Below are positions 6,479 through 8,239 of a DNA stretch of 8,239 nucleotides, piece after piece (position 1 is the first letter of the stretch; the number at the start of each line of letters is the position of its first letter). Under the pieces are notes generated by a model, which saw only the letters and a list, made by a program, of their open reading frames with translations, made no database searches and was not told the DNA's origin. The stretch spans positions 1 through 8,239 of the forward strand of contig CAKKQI010000199.1 in assembly GCA_919901895.1 (NCBI GenBank), in the 5' to 3' direction. The position numbers were made by a program, and so were the translations under genes. The stretch comes from Candidatus Brocadiaceae bacterium (GTDB lineage Bacteria; Planctomycetota; MHYJ01; JACQXL01; CAKKQI01).

Positions 6479-7717
6479 ATGTCTCGTGTCGTGAGTATGC
6501 CGAACCTATTTGCTTCAATACCGGAAGTTTTGGCCGAATTACGCGCCGGGCGGATGATTGTCCTGGTGGATGACGAAGATCGGGAAAACGAAGGTGATTT
6601 GACCATGGCCGCCGAAAAAATTACGCCTGAGGCAATCAACTTTATGGCCAAATACGGCCGGGGGTTAATCTGTCTGACCTTGTCCGAGGAAAAAGCCGAT
6701 GAACTTCATCTGCCGCCGATGGTCCGGGATAATACTTCCAAATTCGGCACGGCCTTTACGGTTTCTATTGATGCCCAAACCGGCGTGACCACCGGTATTT
6801 CCGCATCCGACCGCGCCCGGACGATTATAACTTGCGTTAAGGATAAATGTAATCCGAACGAACTGGTCCGACCGGGACACATTTTTCCGCTCCGGGCAAA
6901 ACAAGGTGGTGTGCTGGTGCGCAGCGGACAGACCGAAGGGTCCGTTGATCTGGCCCGGCTGGCGGGACTTAAACCAGCCGGCGTGATTTGTGAAATAATG
7001 AATGAAGACGGCACGATGGCCCGCGTTCCGCAGTTAATAGAATTCTGTAAACAGCACGGGCTTAAGATGACTTCAATCGCCGAACTGATCAGATATCGCC
7101 GGAAAACTGAAAAATTAATTGAATTCGCCAGCGTGGCCAAACTACCAACCGAATACGGGTTATTTGATTTATATTTATACCGCTCCCAAGTAGATGAATA
7201 TTTACACTTGGCGCTGTGTAAAGGTAATATTGGGAAAAATAAAAAAATACATTCAGAGCCGGTGCTGGTTAGGGTTCATTCGGAGTGTTTAACCGGTGAT
7301 ATTTTCGGGTCGCGTCGTTGTGATTGCGGTGAACAGTTGCGAGCGGCCCTGAAATTGATTGCCCGGGCCGGTAAAGGCGTTGTACTTTATATGCGTCAGG
7401 AAGGCCGGGGAATCGGGTTGGAGAATAAACTCAAGGCCTATGCGCTTCAGGATAAAGGATGGGATACAGTGGAGGCGAATAAAGAATTAGGGTTGCCGGT
7501 TGACCTGCGCGATTACGGCATCGGCGCCCAGATTTTAACCGATTTGGGCATTAGGAAAATAAAACTCCTGACCAATAACCCCAGAAAACTTATCGCCCTG
7601 GACGGTTATGGGCTAAAGATTACCGAAAGAGTGCCGATAAAAATAAAAGCCCGTAAAGAAAATAAAAAATACCTGAAAACAAAAAAAGAAAAGTTAGGAC
7701 ATCTGATTGACGGATAA
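6479..7717 (+). CDS. ribBA: RibBA: DHBP synthase / GTP cyclohydrolase II
   Basis: 412 residues, the usual length of this bifunctional enzyme. It supplies both riboflavin precursors: 3,4-dihydroxy-2-butanone 4-phosphate from ribulose 5-phosphate, and the pyrimidine from GTP. The RibB half (about 8-207) has [10 protein letters not shown] (31-40, acidic active-site loop), [10 protein letters not shown] (131-140) and [12 protein letters not shown] (171-182). The RibA half (about 215-400) has the zinc cysteines C270, C281 and C283, the RQEGRGIG loop (306-313), and D342/R344 matching the catalytic pair of E. coli RibA. The residue matching E. coli RibB H153, a metal ligand, is Gln (Q151 in SGQTEG). 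AGAGG at 6465-6469, 9 bases before the ATG, fixes the start. A Lys-rich tail follows residue 388. It stands alone under its own promoter; no other rib gene is in the window. Identity very secure. Confidence 0.97.
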   Translation: MSRVVSMPNLFASIPEVLAELRAGRMIVLVDDEDRENEGDLTMAAEKITPEAINFMAKYGRGLICLTLSEEKADELHLPPMVRDNTSKFGTAFTVSIDAQTGVTTGISASDRARTIITCVKDKCNPNELVRPGHIFPLRAKQGGVLVRSGQTEGSVDLARLAGLKPAGVICEIMNEDGTMARVPQLIEFCKQHGLKMTSIAELIRYRRKTEKLIEFASVAKLPTEYGLFDLYLYRSQVDEYLHLALCKGNIGKNKKIHSEPVLVRVHSECLTGDIFGSRRCDCGEQLRAALKLIARAGKGVVLYMRQEGRGIGLENKLKAYALQDKGWDTVEANKELGLPVDLRDYGIGAQILTDLGIRKIKLLTNNPRKLIALDGYGLKITERVPIKIKARKENKKYLKTKKEKLGHLIDG

Positions 7718-7729
7718 AAATTTTTATAG

Positions 7730-7770
7730 GGGGGCGTAGCTGTAACATCGGGGAGGTCGAGCGTCCCGAT
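7730..7770 (+). pseudogene. Composite tRNA-like fragment upstream of the GIY-YIG gene
   Basis: The first 12 bases (7730-7741, GGGGGCGTAGCT) are identical to the 5' end of tRNA-Lys at 8052-8063. They continue into GTAACATCGGGG, the right half of the palindrome found in rlmN (11 of 12 bases as at 2344-2355). Then 7748-7764 (TCGGGGAGGTCGAGCGT) is an exact 17-base match to 8179-8195 in the chimeric tRNA-like unit. It ends in CCCGAT (7765-7770), which can pair with ATCGGG at 7747-7752. D-arm, anticodon and acceptor 3' strand are missing, so this is not a working tRNA. It lies in the gap between ribBA and the GIY-YIG gene, with its end about 23 bases before the latter's start. Confidence 0.7.
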
Positions 7771-7793
7771 CTATCCTTGGGGCAGGTTTTCAT

Positions 7794-8096
7794 TTGGTAA
7801 ACTATTACGTTTATATTTTAAAAAGTGTTAAGAATCATTCTTATTATATTGGATACGCTAAAAATTTAGGGAATAGGTTAAAACAGCATCGGGAAGGTTT
7901 AGTAAAAGCAACCAGATATAAACGTCCTTATGATTTAGTATATTATGAAGTTTATCAAAATGGCACGGAAGCCAGGCAAAGAGAATATCAAATTAAGAAA
8001 AAGAAAAGCCGCCGATATATTGATTATTTAATAGAAAATTACCGAAGTAATGGGGGCGTAGCTCAGCCGGTAGAGCAACTGCCTTTTAAGCAGTAG
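7794..8096 (+). CDS. Small GIY-YIG nuclease-domain protein reading into tRNA-Lys
   Basis: 100 residues, starting at TTG (7794) with AGG at 7784-7786 as a likely ribosome binding site. No ATG lies between the upstream in-frame stop (7743-7745) and this codon. The GIY-YIG core is complete: YYVYIL (4-9) and YYIGY (17-21) for the two strands, R28 in NRLKQH as the catalytic arginine, and E64 in ARQREYQIKK as the likely metal-binding glutamate. The family (UPF0213/YhbQ-like small proteins and homing-type nucleases) cleaves DNA; the target here is unknown. The domain ends near residue 82. The last 15 or so residues (GGVAQPVEQLPFKQ) are a translation of tRNA-Lys, and the stop codon lies inside the tRNA. 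The gene is visibly richer in A and T than ribBA, suggesting separate origin. tRNA-derived sequence lies on both sides. Confidence 0.88.
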   Translation: MVNYYVYILKSVKNHSYYIGYAKNLGNRLKQHREGLVKATRYKRPYDLVYYEVYQNGTEARQREYQIKKKKSRRYIDYLIENYRSNGGVAQPVEQLPFKQ

Positions 8097-8124
8097 GTCG
8101 AGCGTTCGAGTCGCTCCGCCCTCA
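8052..8124 (+). tRNA. tRNA-Lys (anticodon TTT)
   Basis: A full 73-base cloverleaf. The acceptor stem is GGGGGCG with CGCCCTC (one G-T pair) and discriminator A73. The D-stem is GCTC/GAGC with an 8-base loop containing GG. The anticodon stem is ACTGC/GCAGT with loop CTTTTAA, so the anticodon TTT is at 8085-8087. The variable loop is AGGTC and the T-arm GAGCG-TTCGAGT-CGCTC. No CCA is encoded. The first 45 bases overlap the end of the GIY-YIG frame. The 3' part from 8095, with the spacer after it, is repeated exactly 90 bases downstream. Confidence 0.95.
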
Positions 8125-8140
8125 ATTGAAAAGTTGAAAA

Positions 8141-8214
8141 GAGGGATCGTTTCAGTGGTAGAGCACCCCGACATTACGTCGGGGAGGTCGAGCGTTCGAG
8201 TCGCTCCGCCCTCA
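8141..8214 (+). pseudogene. Chimeric tRNA-like unit with palindromic anticodon arm
   Basis: It looks like a tRNA: GAGGGAT acceptor start, TTTC-AGTGGTA-GAGC D-arm, and then from 8185 a variable loop, T-arm and acceptor 3' strand identical to tRNA-Lys. The anticodon arm is 19 bases instead of 17, a perfect 7-base-pair hairpin with loop ATTAC (8166-8184). No loop register places T33 before a readable anticodon. The acceptor stem pairs at only five of seven positions, since AT at positions 6-7 faces CG, and the D-stem is weak. It therefore looks like the 5' half of another tRNA joined through a palindrome to the 3' half of tRNA-Lys. Either a pseudogene or a tRNA-derived repeat; a decoding tRNA is unlikely. 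Confidence 0.7.
8166..8184. repeat. Palindrome forming the anticodon arm of the tRNA-like unit
   Basis: CCCCGAC and GTCGGGG around ATTAC, a perfect 7-base-pair stem. It occupies exactly the place of a tRNA anticodon arm and matches the rlmN palindrome at 2336-2356 in loop and stem core. Confidence 0.85.
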
Positions 8215-8239
8215 ATTGAAAAGTTGAAAAGAGGGATCG

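Larger units (their letters stand above)
8095..8239 (+). repeat. Two exact 55-base direct repeats, 90-base period, at the sequence end
   Basis: 8095-8149 and 8185-8239 are identical base for base. Each holds the 3' part of a tRNA (variable loop onward), a 16-base spacer containing the octamer TTGAAAAG twice (8126-8133 and 8134-8141 in the first copy), and the first nine bases of the tRNA-like unit (GAGGGATCG). Identity breaks at 8094/8184 on the left, and on the right the sequence simply stops. This is what a tandem array collapsed by an assembler would look like; the true copy number cannot be read here. Confidence 0.9.

Noticed and set aside
6706..7140. Minus-strand frame of 144 codons within ribBA
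   Set aside because: Antisense to the strongly conserved RibB domain; no independent evidence of coding.
7713..7729. AT-rich palindrome after ribBA as a terminator
   Set aside because: A stretch of A's then T's with no GC stem; not a convincing intrinsic terminator.
8141..8214. Functional tRNA (for example valine, reading TAC from the loop)
   Set aside because: The anticodon arm is 19 bases with a 5-base loop, T33 is not in place, and two acceptor pairs are mismatched.
8095..8239. CRISPR array
   Set aside because: The repeats are tRNA-derived, with one 35-base intervening stretch that is itself tRNA-like; no cas genes.

Overview
The window looks like one end of a metagenome-type contig from an uncultured, moderate-GC bacterium using the standard code. 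The gene content suggests a planctomycete, Omnitrophota-like or similar candidate-phylum lineage. The pointers are an exported HEAT-repeat plus squalene-cyclase-fold protein, an exported GATase1/DUF4159-like protein, a fused RibBA, and many short palindromes inside coding sequence. The taxonomic placement is an inference and is weak; the gene functions are firmer.

Layout. Positions 2-1932 (+) hold a 5'-truncated unknown protein with a calcium-loop-like motif, followed 5 bases later by an exported protein with a glutamine-amidotransferase-like fold. Converging on them is a tight minus-strand operon (6372 down to 1938): an 851-residue exported HEAT/alpha-toroid protein, a 236-residue membrane-anchored orphan, and rlmN (23S rRNA A2503 / tRNA A37 methyltransferase). 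A divergent promoter region (6373-6478) separates this operon from ribBA (+, 6479-7717), the bifunctional riboflavin-precursor enzyme. The minus-strand -10 box lies so close to the first start codon that the operon may be leaderless.

The right end (7718-8239) is the unusual part. It holds a broken tRNA-like fragment, an AT-rich GIY-YIG nuclease gene with a TTG start whose frame runs into the next gene, an intact tRNA-Lys(TTT), and a chimeric tRNA-like unit. The 3' half of that unit and the following spacer copy those of tRNA-Lys exactly, while its anticodon arm is a palindrome. A 55-base stretch is repeated exactly at 8095-8149 and 8185-8239, and the sequence stops at its end, which suggests an unresolved 90-base tandem array.

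The main thread is a set of short palindromic elements (at least eight in protein genes, two in tRNA-like sequence) in about four sequence families. In the minus-strand operon they sit in frame and add peptides to RlmN, the orphan protein and the HEAT protein, much as Rickettsia palindromic elements do. One hairpin type (CCCCGAY / RTCGGGG around the loop ATTAC) occurs both inside rlmN and as the anticodon arm of the tRNA-like unit, and its right half also lies in the tRNA fragment upstream of the GIY-YIG gene. This points to one dispersed element family that enters protein and tRNA genes alike, next to a candidate tRNA-associated GIY-YIG cassette.
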